A DNA stretch of 64,000 nt. Origin: Yamagishiella unicocca. Taxonomy: Eukaryota; Chlorophyta; Chlorophyceae; Chlamydomonadales; Volvocaceae. The position numbers were made by a program, and so were the translations under genes. The notes beneath the pieces were generated by a model. That model ran no database searches. It had not been told where the DNA came from and saw only the letters and a program-made list of their open reading frames with translations. Within the stretch, counting starts at the first letter, position 1; each line of letters starts with the position of its first letter. Below are positions 1 to 16,286 of this stretch, piece after piece. The stretch lies in the NCBI GenBank assembly GCA_003116995.1, contig BDSL01000002.1, positions 2,998,001 through 3,062,000 on the forward strand, given 5' to 3'.

Positions 1-1375
1 CCATCACCAGCATGGGGAAGCCGCCTGGCTTGCAGTACGACGGGCTGCTGACGCGACGCAGGAGCACCTCCGTGACGTTGGACGTCACGATGTACGCGTC
101 CCGAGGCGAAAGCGCGCCCCCCGTTCCGCTTGGTGGTTCACCTACGGCAGCTGCCGCAGTAGCGGCGGCGGTGGCCTTGGTTGGGCTGCAGCTGGAGGAG
201 CTGCAGCTGCTGCCCGAAGTGGCACGAATCGTGTCCGGTGAGCTGCCGCTACGCTTTGACAGCTTATCGTACGGAATGTACACGGTTTGCAGCGCTCGCA
301 CGGCGTGGCTTATTATTGGCAGCTGTGCATTGCCGGCCTTGCTGACTCCGGACGGCGCCATCAGCCACACCAGCACAAAGGCATCGATCCACGATACCTG
401 CATGCGAGGCGGTGGCAAGGAGGGACTGAGACAGCTGGTGGGGATATACCATGAGGGGAGTTCCGCAGGAACAACGAGACGAACCATTACGAAAACCAAG
501 GGGCGAGTGACAATGAGAAGGACAGCGTTACCGTGACAAGCACAGCAGCTGCTGGAGTAGAAGTTGCCGGTTGTGAGCGAGAGAGATGACAGCGATAGGG
601 GATCAGTCCGGTTCTGTATAATCGTCCACCCCAGCAGTACGACGGGGAGCAACATGGTAACGCGGCTTCGGAGCCTCGGGCGGCAACTCTCGGATTGAGC
701 TCGCATAATGTCGCTGGCGCCAAACAGCGGATAGACTCCTAGCAGGACCCGCTGCCTAAGCCGGACGTGAGCAGATCCACGTTGCTAAGAAGGGCGTGCA
801 CAGGGTTCAGCATGGCATTAACTTCGGCAGGACCCCTGGGTCACATCGGTGCGCATGGGTTCTCCTGAATCCTATTTGACTAGTCCGCGAACACATTTCC
901 TATCAATCCTGAGCTTCGAGGAATCGCGGTGGTGTGGGAGCTTTTGGCTGTGAACCTACATGGTTGAAGACGGCAACGGCGCCCAGCCGTTCCGCGGCTG
1001 CAATGTTCTCGCGTCCCTTCACCCTCACGCGGAATCCGATGCACCTGAAGCACCATAAGTCAAAGTTTGGGCCACAGACAACAGTGCTGCATCCCATGCA
1101 ACGGTGTTGCGGAGGCCGGCGTACCAGAGCGTGATAAGGACCAGCTCCTTGCTCAGCAGCACTATGCGCCGCCGCCATGGCGTAAGGGGCTTATTGGGGG
1201 GCCAGTTCCATGCCGCTATGCTGTTTATGGCTGCGATGGCGATTAAAGCCAGGCCGCCAACGAAGAGGCGCAAGGGCAGCAGCGGCAGCAGCAACGCCAT
1301 TTTGGCGGCTTCATATCTTGTAAAGGAGCATCCTAGTTCAACAAATGGAGACTCTTCCAAGATCCACTTCGCCAT
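1..1375 (-). CDS. Lysophospholipid acyltransferase (LPEAT/LPCAT-like), 5' part, runs off the left edge
   Basis: Exons (minus): 1375-1125, 1044-960, 397-1 and onward. Introns are 1124-1045 (80 bp, GT-AG) and 959-398 (GT-AG), and phases join. The N-terminal half has a hydrophobic segment (LLLPLLPLRLFVGGLALIAI), then a helix leading into GFRVRVKG. The PlsC motif I follows as FNH|VSWID, giving the catalytic HX4D with His and Asp in different exons. The block after it (VLVWLMAPSGVSKAG) fits membrane AGPAT/LPEAT proteins that re-acylate lysophospholipids at the ER. The likely glycerophosphate-binding loop lies just past the window edge. ATG 1375 is the first in-frame ATG of the conserved region; an extra upstream exon is possible. 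The family call is good; the exact acceptor (lyso-PE or lyso-PC) cannot be told. Confidence 0.8.
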
Positions 1376-1771
1376 GTCAGTGTGGGTCCCGTGGCCGAAG
1401 CAAATGCCAGGCTTCGCCGCAAACAAATTGGCTCCCTAAACTTACATCTCAGACAGGAACGCTTACGAAAGATCAAATCAAGCTTCCATCATTGGGCACC
1501 GTGAGTAGTTTTCCGTACCGGACTTTATGCCTTTGCATATGTAAATGTGCACCTCATTCTATTAGCCATGTGCCTCACGAAGAAAAAACCGTCGCAGGAA
1601 CACTGAGAACGTCACGCGAAGTAATGTTTGCGGGTCTGCGTGGTTTCGTACGTCACTCCAACAGCCACAGGCCGTTAGAGCGTCGCGACCACACGTCACG
1701 CACATTAAAGCTAGCTTCTGCCACCGTTCCTTTCACATCCTATTTACATACCATAGGCGGTAGAGGTCATC

Positions 1772-2011
1772 ATGCGGTTGTCAATCCTTCTTATGGTCCT
1801 TCTCGCCGCAGCCATAATGCTCTTTGTCCTCTGTGGGGATGGCCAAGCGGCACAGCTCATCCTCGGCGTATGTGGAGGCGCTGTCTTTGCAAATGTCAGC
1901 TTCCAGGAAGGTTGCGGGCCACATTATCCTGGAGCGACGGCTCTGTCGCAAGCAACATCCATCGAGGAGACGGTGTTGTTGGCGCGCCATGATCAGTCAC
2001 CGACGTTATGA
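1772..2011 (+). CDS. Short ORF with a signal-peptide-like start, doubtful
   Basis: An ATG ORF of 79 codons beginning MRLSILLMVLLAAAIMLFVL, a convincing hydrophobic h-region followed by a short polar stretch with Cys residues. No homologue is recognised. Start, stop and splicing are unsupported, so it could be a chance hydrophobic ORF or the first exon of a small secreted protein. Confidence 0.2.
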   Translation: MRLSILLMVLLAAAIMLFVLCGDGQAAQLILGVCGGAVFANVSFQEGCGPHYPGATALSQATSIEETVLLARHDQSPTL

Positions 2012-2755
2012 ACATATCATCATCGATTCTTTTCAGCAAATGGTTGGTCATCTACCTGCATCTATCCGGTCACAGGAGCCATAAACTTCGGGAGCTGTGG
2101 TCACCAGGACTCGCCTTATGAGCGTGCGTATATATGAGCGGTCTCCTAAATCTGTAGGAAGGGGTATCATAACTTATCTGTCTAGTCCTTGGCCCGCCCG
2201 TGGAAACGGTACAGGCGCCGAAGGCTCGTAATTTAGTCGCGTTTGGAGGGGAGTGGTGTGAGTTAGTGATAATTACGGCGGGCCCTTGCCCGTGCCAAAG
2301 CCCAGGTTAAGCGATGTAGTCCCTGTCCACATTCGCCTTGATTCTTTTATGTAACGGGTCGGGTCGTGTGCGTGTGGTGCAGCAACCATGTCGCTGTTGT
2401 TTTTCATGTGTCGAAGCTGGTCGAAGGGGCAGGGAGGTATTACGCCCTCGCAATTAAGAATGCTTTAGGAGGCCGACATTGGCTCAGCTTGCTTTGCGTG
2501 TATGCGTCGTGACGTCAGTTCCCTTGTTGTGTATTGTGAAAGTGCGCAGGGAGATTGTCTGGAGAGCTGTCTTGTGATAGTTTGTGGAACAGGGTGGAAC
2601 GGTGCTTCGTTGTGCTTACATTCTTTTGCTTTTGTTTAGCTTCGTCCGAGCGTACGTAGATTTTATGGAGAATGGTTACGATACCCAGAGACGGCATCCC
2701 TAGTTATTTCGGCCCACAGTGTGGGCCGGTGGGAGTTGATTGGTGGGTTAATTGG

Positions 2756-2760
2756 TTACA
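2756..2760 (-). terminator. Candidate poly(A) signal TGTAA for the histidine-phosphatase gene
   Basis: The minus strand reads TGTAA about 50 nt after the stop codon at 2813. TGTAA is the usual volvocalean polyadenylation signal. Confidence 0.5.
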
Positions 2761-2812
2761 CGACCGTTGGAGGTGGGTACACTGCGGGAGTGGCTCGCTG
2801 AGACATTGCAGC

Positions 2813-4169
2813 TCAGCCCTCCTGTGCGCCGCCCCCGAAATGCTCAGATGGACCCATCAGTGGTTTGGTCACGTTCCATTCGGTCACAGCCCACAGGCGG
2901 CCCTGGACACGTATTCGGTGAAGTGAGGCGTTTGCGATGGCGCCATTGTAAAAATGGCCGCATGTGTGTTTGTAAACTGCGTGCAAGACGCCGCCATGTG
3001 CGACGACCAGCACTGTCTGACCTGCACGCATTGCAACCGCGGGTTGGCATCAGCACGGGTTTGTTAGCGAAAACTGCCACCTACCGTAACATGCCATAGC
3101 AAATAACATAAAGCCATGTCAAATGGTGGCTTAGTCACGATTAAACTAGTTGTGGGGTGCCCATAGCGGTATCGCATCGCATAACGGCACTGTTGGACAC
3201 CATTGCGTGCTTCTAGCAGCCCGGCCACAGCATGCCAGCCGCTTAACGCACCCATCCATCTCATTAGCGACCGCCCAGCCTGTCTAAACCCCTCACTCCC
3301 ACCAAACCCAACGCCCTGCCCTGCCAGCATGTCGTCTTGGGACGCACCTGGATGAGCCACAGCAATACGCTCCACCTCAGACACCACGCGCTGTCGCATC
3401 TGACACTGACTCTCGCCGCCTGGCACCGGCGCAACGTCGTCGCCTGAGCGCAGCACCTGGAAGGCCTCCGGTTGACTAGATGCAGCCTCGGGCAGCGTAA
3501 GGCCCTCTAACAACCCCAGCTTCCGCTCCCGGAGCTGGGCGCTAGTTTTGACCTGCGGTGGTGTTTGGGGGCCCACGGCCGCGGCGTGAAGCGCCATCAC
3601 GGCCGGGCACGGATCCCGTGGTTCCCACATCGCGGCCCGAGAGTGGCTGGGAGGCGCTTGCTTCCGATTGCATACCAGTCGCCATCCTTCAGTGCCCGGC
3701 GCATCGTTCGATGGGTGTTTTGTTAACTTTTGGCGTGATACCGACTGTAACGTAACGCCAGCCTACTGGATTATTAGCGACCGCAGGGACTCACCTGCAT
3801 GCCGCCTGGGAGGCGCGCGGCGATGGCTTCGGCAGTTTGCCGAGCACGTATCAGGTCCGAGCTGTACAATGCATGGAACGTCTCCGCCGTCAGCGCTGCA
3901 GCGAGCTGCAGGGTGGGAGGGAAGAAGTTGCCGAGTAGGGGTCGATGGTTCGGAGAACCCCATAACGTCCCAGGTCCTCTTAGGGTGAGCTGGCTAGGGG
4001 ACGTACGTACAAACCCTTTCCTCGCATTCCCACGACGGACCTCCTCGGCCTGCTGTTTTCCCACAGCGTTCAACTCGGGATCCTTGTGGCCCTGCAGGCG
4101 CCTTTCCGCGTTCCAGTCCGTCTCGCCGTGCCGCACCAGAACGATGTTGGCCGCGATGGCGGAATCCAT
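2813..4169 (-). CDS. Phosphoglycerate mutase-like histidine phosphatase
   Basis: Exons (minus): 4169-4041, 3905-3795, 3552-3348, 3021-2813; 217 aa; all introns GT-AG with matching phases. The RHG signature is VLVRHGETDWN with R13-H14, the phospho-accepting His. The substrate-pocket Arg motif SSDLIRARQTAE spans about residues 58-69. LREIDFGxWEG is represented by LRERKLGLLEGLT, and the second catalytic His is in VVAHGGV (H157). Length and order match cofactor-dependent PGM-family phosphatases of plants and algae. Such proteins are often phosphatases of small phospho-metabolites rather than glycolytic mutases, so the substrate is not assigned. ATG 4169 is the first ATG; upstream in-frame sequence has none. 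It is divergent from the neighbouring glycosyltransferase-like gene. Confidence 0.88.
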
Positions 4170-4702
4170 ACGAGAATGTACTTTCTGTTGTCTCTGCAGT
4201 TGAATACTAGTTTCAATTGTAGCCGCCACTGTCGACGCTACCTCACAGTACCAACTGAAAATGCTACCTGCAAGTCCTGTGCCTCCCTCCTTTCTGCCCT
4301 AGTAGTCATGATCCCAGTTGCTACTTTCCTTCTGCTTGTGCACCAGCGGCCACCGGTAATGGACGCGCAGTGCATAAATCAGTCCATAGTCACGTAAGCT
4401 AGCGGTATAGGGTATACCATCTCAGTGCAGAACGATATATCAGGACACTAGGATCATTACATATATAATATTGTGTGCGTGTTACCACGTGGTACCACGC
4501 ACACGGAACACGATAGATGAAAACTGCATTCCAATCAGGGCTGGTTCCAACACGTACATTACAAAGAATCAACCCTGGGCTCCCGCTTCCTGGTCATATT
4601 TCATAATCTGTAATAATTTTGTAGACTTGCGCTAGGGCTGGGTTCTTGAGTTTGGGCATAGTGGGCTCCCGAGCTGGGACACGCCTGCTGCGCACCCATG
4701 TC
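4170..4702. promoter_or_regulatory. Divergent intergenic promoter region
   Basis: This is a 533-bp AT-richer gap between two genes transcribed away from each other, so it should contain both 5' leaders and promoters. It has runs such as ACATATATAATATTG near 4459. No specific factor site can be assigned. Confidence 0.45.
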
Positions 4703-6377
4703 ATGCGACGCGGCCGGCGCATGACGCCTGAACAAAAGGCGTGCAAATATGGCTCGCCGTCATTGCTGGCGCTGCTGCGGATGCTCTTTATGCTACTGCC
4801 GGGTTCCTATGCCGCCGCGTTCGATGGCAGCAGCGAAGTAGCAGCTGAGCGCCCTATAGCTGTCGTCAATGCGCGTCCCTTCCACTCAGAGGTGCTAACT
4901 GGAGCGATGGAGGCGCTTCGGCCGCTGGCAGACCGGACAGATGTGTACGTCGACCCGTACATATACAAAGGCAAGGATGGCTTCCGAGACTTCGTTTACA
5001 GCTACCCGGGGAAGCTGTTACGTGTTCCATCCAGGGCTGACAAGTCTCTGCGGTCTCTCGTGCCCCGTTACAACGTCGTCTTCTTCATATCCCCGGAGTA
5101 AGTCTGGAACCGCACGTACGGACAGGCTGTGCACTGACAGGCTGTGTTCTGGCCACACCCGGCGCGCGCTCGACTGGGGCCATTGCCTTGTGCACATCGC
5201 ACTAAGTGACTGGTGCGACAGTTGCGGAGGAGCACACACACGGATCAAAACACGAGGATCGAGCTTGCGATCGCGAGCATGTGCTAAAGGAGTCATGTTC
5301 AACGTGCCTCCGCCGTCACCTCGTTCCAACACGTGCCGCACCTCTAGCGCCGCGCTGATGGCCGCCGGTCAGTGCAAGCGGCGCCGCATCTAAAACAAGT
5401 CCATCTCTCCAGCAAAGCTTCACGTGCCCTACATCTCTCATGCAAAGCTTCGCGTGCCCTACATTTCCTCGCTTATTGCCATGTAACGACTCCTGCGGGT
5501 CGCTTGCTCCATGCCCCCCCCCCACCCCAGGACGTCCCCCGGCTTCACCCGCTTCTTCATCAACGCCAGCCGGCCCACCACCGTGGTTCACATGATCCAC
5601 AACGCCGACGACCCGGGGGTCGGCAAGCTGGCGGCCATGCACCCACGCACGCGGCTCTTGGCGCTCAGCCCCCACGTCGTGTCCGCGCTGCGGGAGCGCG
5701 GTTTCGGAGCCACCTGGTGGTTGGCCGCCTGGCCGCCCGAGTCCGGGCCCAACGGCCGTGACGCGTGTCCCGCGATGCGCAACGGAAGCGTGCCCACGCC
5801 CTGGGGCTTCGTGTGCCAGGGCCGCATCGACAGCCAGCGCAGGTCGTACGACTCGCTGTGGTCGGACCTGCAGGCTGCGGCCGACGAGGGAAAGGCAGGC
5901 GCGGCGGCGCGGCCGCCGCCAGAACTGAAGATCTTGGGCCGGTCGGTGTCGAAGGAGCGACAGTTGACCATCCCGATGGATGTACGACACCTCGTGACGA
6001 GGTACGCCAACGCGCCGTACAAGAAATTCACCGCGCACATCGCCTGCAGCCTGGCGCTGCTGCCGCTGTTCGCCGATGAGTCGTACTATACGGTCAAGTT
6101 CTCCTCCACCGTACTGGCGTCGCTGAGTACGGGCACGCCCATCCTGGCGGACGAGCGGCTCCTGGCGTCGTACACCTTCCTGGACAGACGGACGGTGTTC
6201 CTGCAGGGCAAGGGCGAGGGGCTGGTGGCGGCTATGCAGAGGGTGGAGGCATTGGGTGCTGCCGAGCATTCCAGGCGGCGCGCGGCGTTGGCGGAGCTTC
6301 GGGAAGGACTGAATGCGGCGGCGCGGAAGTACTTGGTGGAGCTGATAGAGGAGGGCGCAGCGGCGGCCGCGGCGTGA
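4703..6377 (+). CDS. Secretory-pathway glycosyltransferase-like protein
   Basis: Exons 4703-5097 and 5531-6377 (intron GT-AG, C-rich tract before the acceptor); 413 aa. The N-terminus is basic then hydrophobic (about residues 20-36, SLLALLRMLFMLLPGSYAAA), fitting a signal anchor or signal peptide, so a Golgi/secreted location is inferred. The C-terminal half has the layout of GT-B-like algal glycosyltransferases: a VQG-type block (FVCQGRIDSQRRSYDSLW), LKILGRS, and a late YYTVKFSSTVLASLSTGTPILADE-type block (given here in parts: KFSST, STGTPILADERLL). There are several N-glycosylation sequons (NAS, NGS). Donor and acceptor are unknown. ATG 4703 is preferred over upstream non-ATG codons. Confidence 0.7.
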
Positions 6378-6828
6378 GGGGATATCCCGAAGGTGTACTT
6401 TAACAGAATTAAACTTCTGTTCCCATAACGGGTACATGGATATTAGCTTTACGTACTTGTACCCAGTATCTACAACGATCCCCCCTCGCGGGGGATATCC
6501 CGAAGGGGCGGTCTGGTGTCGTCACGGCGGAGTTCATTGAGAGGCGGGCTGTGGAGTCAGGTTGGCTGGTGGTGAACGGATAATGCGTTCCATAAGCCTC
6601 TAGGGTTTACGCAGGGTTGAAGGTTTTAGGCAGACAGCTTCCGTATTGAATGGGTGCGTGGATGTGCCATGGACGAGCGACGCGAGTCGATTGCGAGGTG
6701 GCGTTCGCACATACAGGGGTTCATCCGCGAGGAACATCGGACACAGGGACAGGACAGGATGGATTCGCACCCGAGCGAGTGGGTGTGGAGCATACATGAG
6801 CACGTTGCCAGGGCATCGACTTATCCAT

Positions 6829-6833
6829 TGTAA
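6829..6833 (+). terminator. Candidate poly(A) signal TGTAA for the glycosyltransferase-like gene
   Basis: TGTAA lies about 450 nt after the stop at 6377; a second TGTAA follows near 6906. The stretch 6378-6833 is best read as 3' UTR. It contains a repeated GGGGATATCCCGAAGG motif (6378 and 6489) but no gene. Confidence 0.4.
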
Positions 6834-7363
6834 ATATTGCTGCAGGAAGCTACCGGTATTTGCATCGTGAATGGAAAGCCGATGGAAAGGCCGACCCGCG
6901 GGTCTTGTAACCCACCCATGGCGGAACCAGTGATGCACGCCCCAAAACGCGTCATTCCTAAAAACGCCGCGGCCATAAAATATACCTGGCACGGCGACTT
7001 CCATCAGGACTGTAGTGGAAACCTGATTCGCGGCCTGCAAGGTTGGCACAAACTTACAAGTTGGCCTCTGCAGGCCGAGTAACAGGCTAGGAGCCCTTCT
7101 TTTCCTCTGCTCATCTCCAGACATTAGTATGATCGTTCAGCACAGCCAGTCCACCAGCAGGTCGATCAGCAGGCAGACGCGCTCATGTTCCTATCCGGCC
7201 TGGGCCGCAAATGCACGGCGTTGCTCAGCCGCGACAACACACCACGGCCAGAGCCCGCAGCAGCCAATGCACACCTTGCGGTCGTCCTGGTTGAGCCCGG
7301 GCCGCGCTGCGGGGCCCGCGCGTCAAGGGCGCCTGATGACCCTGGTCGCTGCTGCGCGCGCAG

Positions 7364-8630
7364 GCTTCGGCTACAACAACTTTAACGGCCGAGATGAGGT
7401 GCGCTTATTTGGTGATAGATAGGCACAACTACGAAAGGACACTTCGTTGCCACTTTCCTCGCATACGGTACTGAGCAAACCCGACAGCCTAGGGATGCGC
7501 CGAGCTGCGCGCGCTGCGCTGAGAACCTCCCTTACTTGTGGATAACCATTTCGCGGGCCTTGGGTACCACCCCACCGACAAGATACGATACCTTATTAGT
7601 CCCAAATCGGTTGATCGGCCCGCACGTGGTGCCGCGTCTGCACGTGTCCCTTCTTTTGCCCTTCAGGCTCCATACCTGCAGCAGCTGCAAAGCCAGGCAG
7701 GTGCCCTTCTCACATATGCTTCTTGTTTGCGTTTTCCCCCGGATTACGGTAGCCTATCATGTGCATGTCGGCACGACTCGTCGTACGTGGCCATGTTTAC
7801 CACCACAACAATTTCAGCGGCGCCGCTCTGTGCTAACAGGTATTCGAGCTGAAGCAGCGGCTGGTAGAGGCGGAAGTCAAGCGCCAGGTAGGGAGCAGGC
7901 GCGTATGGGCTCCTGGGCGTGGCTGGGAGAGGGCCGACGCCCACGGCAGCAAGGCCGTCCACTGATGTATCCCCGTCCCGAGCACCGCCTGAGTCTACCC
8001 AGTATTTCCCATCCTCCGTGCGCCTGGTGTGGGGTTCTCCGTGCGCCTGGTGTGGGGTTCTCCGTGCACCTGGTGTGAGGTTCTCCGTGCACCTGGTGTG
8101 GGGTTCTCCGTGCGCCTGGTGTGGGGTTCTCCGTGCACCTGGTGTGGGCGGACGTTTACCGAAGTCGCCCTGGCATAGGCTGCTCAGCCAAGCTCGAAAG
8201 GCACGATGCGGTTGTGTGCATGCCTGATTGGCCACAGGCCGCGGAGAAGGCCGCCGCGGAGGCACGTCAAGGGCAGCAACGGCTGCAGCGCCGGTTGTCA
8301 ATGGTAAGCGGCGGGATCGCTAGGCACTACCGCCAGTGCAGCTTACGCCCGCTGCTTACGCCTGCAGACCTGAGCCCCTCCCCCTTTCTCGCCCCTTCCC
8401 CGCGAGGCGATGCGCAGACGCGGTGGCTGCTGGCGGCGGCCGGGCTCCTGCTGTTGCTCACCGCCGGGGCCCTGACGTGGGCAGCGCTGGAGGCGCCGCC
8501 GCTGGGCACCATGGCCATCGGCAACGGGCACTTCCTGGGGTCTGCAGCAGCCGTACCAACCTTTGCGCTGCGAGTCACGTCGTACGTGAAGTGCCTGCTG
8601 AGCTCCGTTGTTTCAAAATCGGTCTTCTGA
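7364..8630 (+). CDS. Unrecognised multi-exon gene: coiled-coil segment plus C-terminal membrane helix (partial model)
   Basis: Supported exons: 7364-7398, 7840-7887, 8238-8303 and 8418-8630, each with GT-AG borders and phases that join. They encode a short aromatic/Asn segment (GFGYNNFNGRDE), two Glu/Lys/Gln/Arg-rich helices (VFELKQRLVEAEVKRQ and AAEKAAAEARQGQQRLQRR), then a strong transmembrane helix (WLLAAAGLLLLLTAGALTWAAL) and about 40 C-terminal residues. 5' exons are unresolved; an open stretch with ATG codons at 7129 and 7185 (containing ADALMFLSGLGRKC) may belong to it. A coiled coil followed by a membrane anchor suggests a tethering or trafficking protein, but no family is recognised. 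Confidence 0.35.
8017..8150. repeat. 23-bp tandem repeat in an intron
   Basis: About six copies of a unit reading CCTGGTGTGGGGTTCTCCGT plus GC(G/A), with single-base changes, in an intron of the coiled-coil gene. The repeat opens a false reading frame on the other strand. Confidence 0.85.
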
Positions 8631-9478
8631 CGAACCTCTCCCAACGCTAGTATCGTGCTCGCGGGAACGGTCTACGTCTTCCTCTTATTTACGCGAGTGT
8701 TCAGAGAACAGTATGCTAAGCCCCTCTAAGCCTGGGCACTGCGCTCATCCGTATCGTCCTGCCTGGGCGATATCCATGTACGATAAAACCAACACTATCA
8801 GTATGGCAAGCTGCATTTGTAATATTACGACCGATGATAGAGCTTGCACGTGTGCCTCCTGGACAAGTTGGTGTGATGGTGAAGTGTGTAGCACTCAGAT
8901 AACTATGATGCCTTCCGCACTGCTTTGCATCCGCGCAGAGCGCGCTTGTGACTCGATAGCTCTCACTCCCTTCCCTGTGAGTCTAGGACACTGCCATGTC
9001 AGCTTCCGGAGATACCACCACCACGCGTGTGACAGCTGATACCACACCACACGCTCCACAAACACGTGTTAAGCGCCATGTTGCTAAACCAGCGAGCTTC
9101 TACACATGCGCGTTAGCATGCCTGATCAGCGGGGCGGGATGCATCGAAAAATGAATACTCTTCGTGCAGCCGTGGACAGATGCATGCAGAACTGTTAAAA
9201 TGCCCAATGTCCTTGGGTGCGGTACCGAGTAGGAGACCAGCATGTTGTTGTTCCCGTGGGCTCGTTAGGGTTTTGTTGCCGTCAAGCACCCATACCCCCC
9301 TACTTCCAAACCCAACAGAGGTCACGTTGAGGATTGCTTAGGTTCCCATGAACGTGCTGGGTGGGTGGCGCCGCCCTTCATCACCGCCATCGTCATGCAT
9401 CGAGCTGGCGACGACCGACCAGCAGCGACGAGGTCTGCTACATACATTCACCGAGTAGTGTCACCCACGGTAGCCCGA
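8631..9478. other. Intergenic region between convergent genes
   Basis: This gap between the coiled-coil gene (+) and the minus-strand cyclophilin gene should hold both 3' UTRs. Short ORFs here have no recognisable product and I see no RNA gene. Confidence 0.4.
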
Positions 9479-14563
<5,085 letters not shown>

Positions 14564-16286
14564 CTGCGTGCGGCGTTTCGAACGACATACAGGACTTAGA
14601 TGGCTCAGCGCCGCTCACACAGACCCAGCGGTACAAGAAGCAAGGTAAGAGTCACGCTGGAAGGGAAGGGTGGGCGAGCTTAATCGTGCGAACAGCCAGA
14701 GAGTAAAACTCCATTACCCGCAGAACGCCGGTTCGTATCCCAGTGTATCCAACAGGCGCGAGACCTGTCGCCGCTCGCCAACATCCCCTGTCAGCGTGTT
14801 CCGCAAACCGCGTGTGTGCTACCCTCCCTGGAGTCCTTGCCGCACGGGGCAGCCTCTGCCTTACGTGGATGAAGGCTCCGATGCTCGTGCAAGTAAAACC
14901 CTGGGAAAGATAACCACTCCCGTCCCTACAGCCCATGAACCCAGTAGGGTACATCATCCGCCAAGGGGAAGCTTCTAGTAGGGACGGGGCGCTGTTTCTG
15001 GCCAGTCCACCCCCAACACACGCGTCAGATCACTCGGGTCTCCCGCCAGGCATTGCCAGCGGGTTCACTATGGGCATTTTTATGCGTGTGCTGTGTGTGT
15101 TCCTGCTCGCCAGCGGCGCCCTAGGGAACCCACCGCTTCCGTCGCCTTTTGGCGCTGTCCATCCTGCTTGAGTTGTCCATGTACCTGGCCTGCGAGACCG
15201 GGGCCAGGCGTTGGTTGCATTTGTGTGTTGGTTGCATTTGTGTGTTGGTTGTATTTGTGTGGCCATTGAGTCATGCAGGGAATCGCAACCGAGCCAGCTG
15301 CGTATTGGGGGGCAGGGCGAACGTTGACCGAGCAGGGCGGTCAATGCAAGCCAGGCAACGGTGCGTCGGGTAGCACGTCGGCACGTGGATTTTGGTCCCA
15401 ATGTTTTGGACCTCCTGTGACAGTCCCAAGTGCCCCTAAGGGACAGCCTGGCACTGGTGTGTGACATGAAGAGGAACGTGTGATGTACGGGTACGCAGGC
15501 ACGTGTGCACTACCGTACAAGAAAAGAGGCAAAGCCAATAACTCGTTCCCAGGGTGTTCCCCCGCACCGTTTATGGCTCTGCACTCCCGCCTTGCCCTAG
15601 AGCAGACAACGCCAAGCCCCATACGCACCATCTTGGTTCAGCGCAGCCAGCAACACGAGGGCCATCCAACGGCTCTGCCAGCCCAGACGGTGCCCCATAG
15701 CACCCAGCTTCTGTGCTAGGTTATTCCACCAAAATTGTAAAGTAGAGGCTGGAAACAAGCGTTGCTGCTAGGATGCTGGCCGCGCACAAGCTACGAGCGG
15801 TCCATCATGCAGTGTGCACGGAGTACGTGCTGAAATGGCAAAGCACATTGCACAATGTTGGGAAAAGTGACGCATGCCCTGTTCTACCAGATGGTTGATT
15901 AAGGAAACCCGATAGGAAGGTCGGTTGCCGTGCTGCAATGATCCTAGCTTTGGCGGTTAAGTCGGTCATTCCGCAGGGAAGCGCAAGAAAAACCTCTGGC
16001 GCGTAGTGAACCTTATTGCGTTGTAATCCTGGCCCAGACGCACATATTTACCGTTGATGTGCGCTGCCATCGAAAGCCGACCATGCCGTTCATTTAAATT
16101 TGAGGGTTAACGAGGCACTCAAGGACCAGCGTGCGCGCCATTTCAAAGTGATTTGTAGTTGATTGTTCAGTGATATCATCTGTATTGAAACGGTATAGAT
16201 TTTCGTGACATCGGGGTGCATCGCGGCGCGGGGCGCTGCTGGCGCATGGCGAGCTTGGCAACTCTCTTCTAACCAACTCATCTAGA
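14564..16286. promoter_or_regulatory. Divergent region between the two cyclophilin paralogues
   Basis: A 1.7-kb gap between head-to-head paralogues. It should contain both promoters and the missing 5' exon(s) of the minus-strand copy. It holds a short plus-strand ORF at 15070-15171 that starts MGIFMRVLCVFLLASGALG (signal-peptide-like) with no recognised homologue, and a small direct repeat at 15211-15262. Nothing else is assignable. Confidence 0.4.
15211..15262. repeat. 17-bp direct repeat, three copies
   Basis: TTGGTTGCATTTGTGTG occurs twice, followed by one copy with a C-to-T change. Confidence 0.85.

Larger units (their letters stand above)
1376..2812. other. Intergenic region upstream of the acyltransferase, downstream of the histidine phosphatase
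   Basis: It should hold the acyltransferase promoter and 5' leader and, at the right end, the 3' UTR of the histidine-phosphatase gene. No conserved protein or RNA gene is visible apart from the doubtful short ORF at 1772-2011. Confidence 0.5.

Noticed and set aside
5316..6437. 373-codon minus-strand frame
   Set aside because: Shadow of the glycosyltransferase-like exon on the other strand; no homology and Arg/Gly/Pro-rich composition.
6600..7124. 174-codon minus-strand ATG frame
   Set aside because: No recognised domain, no splice or codon support, and it overlaps the likely 3' UTR of the upstream plus-strand gene.
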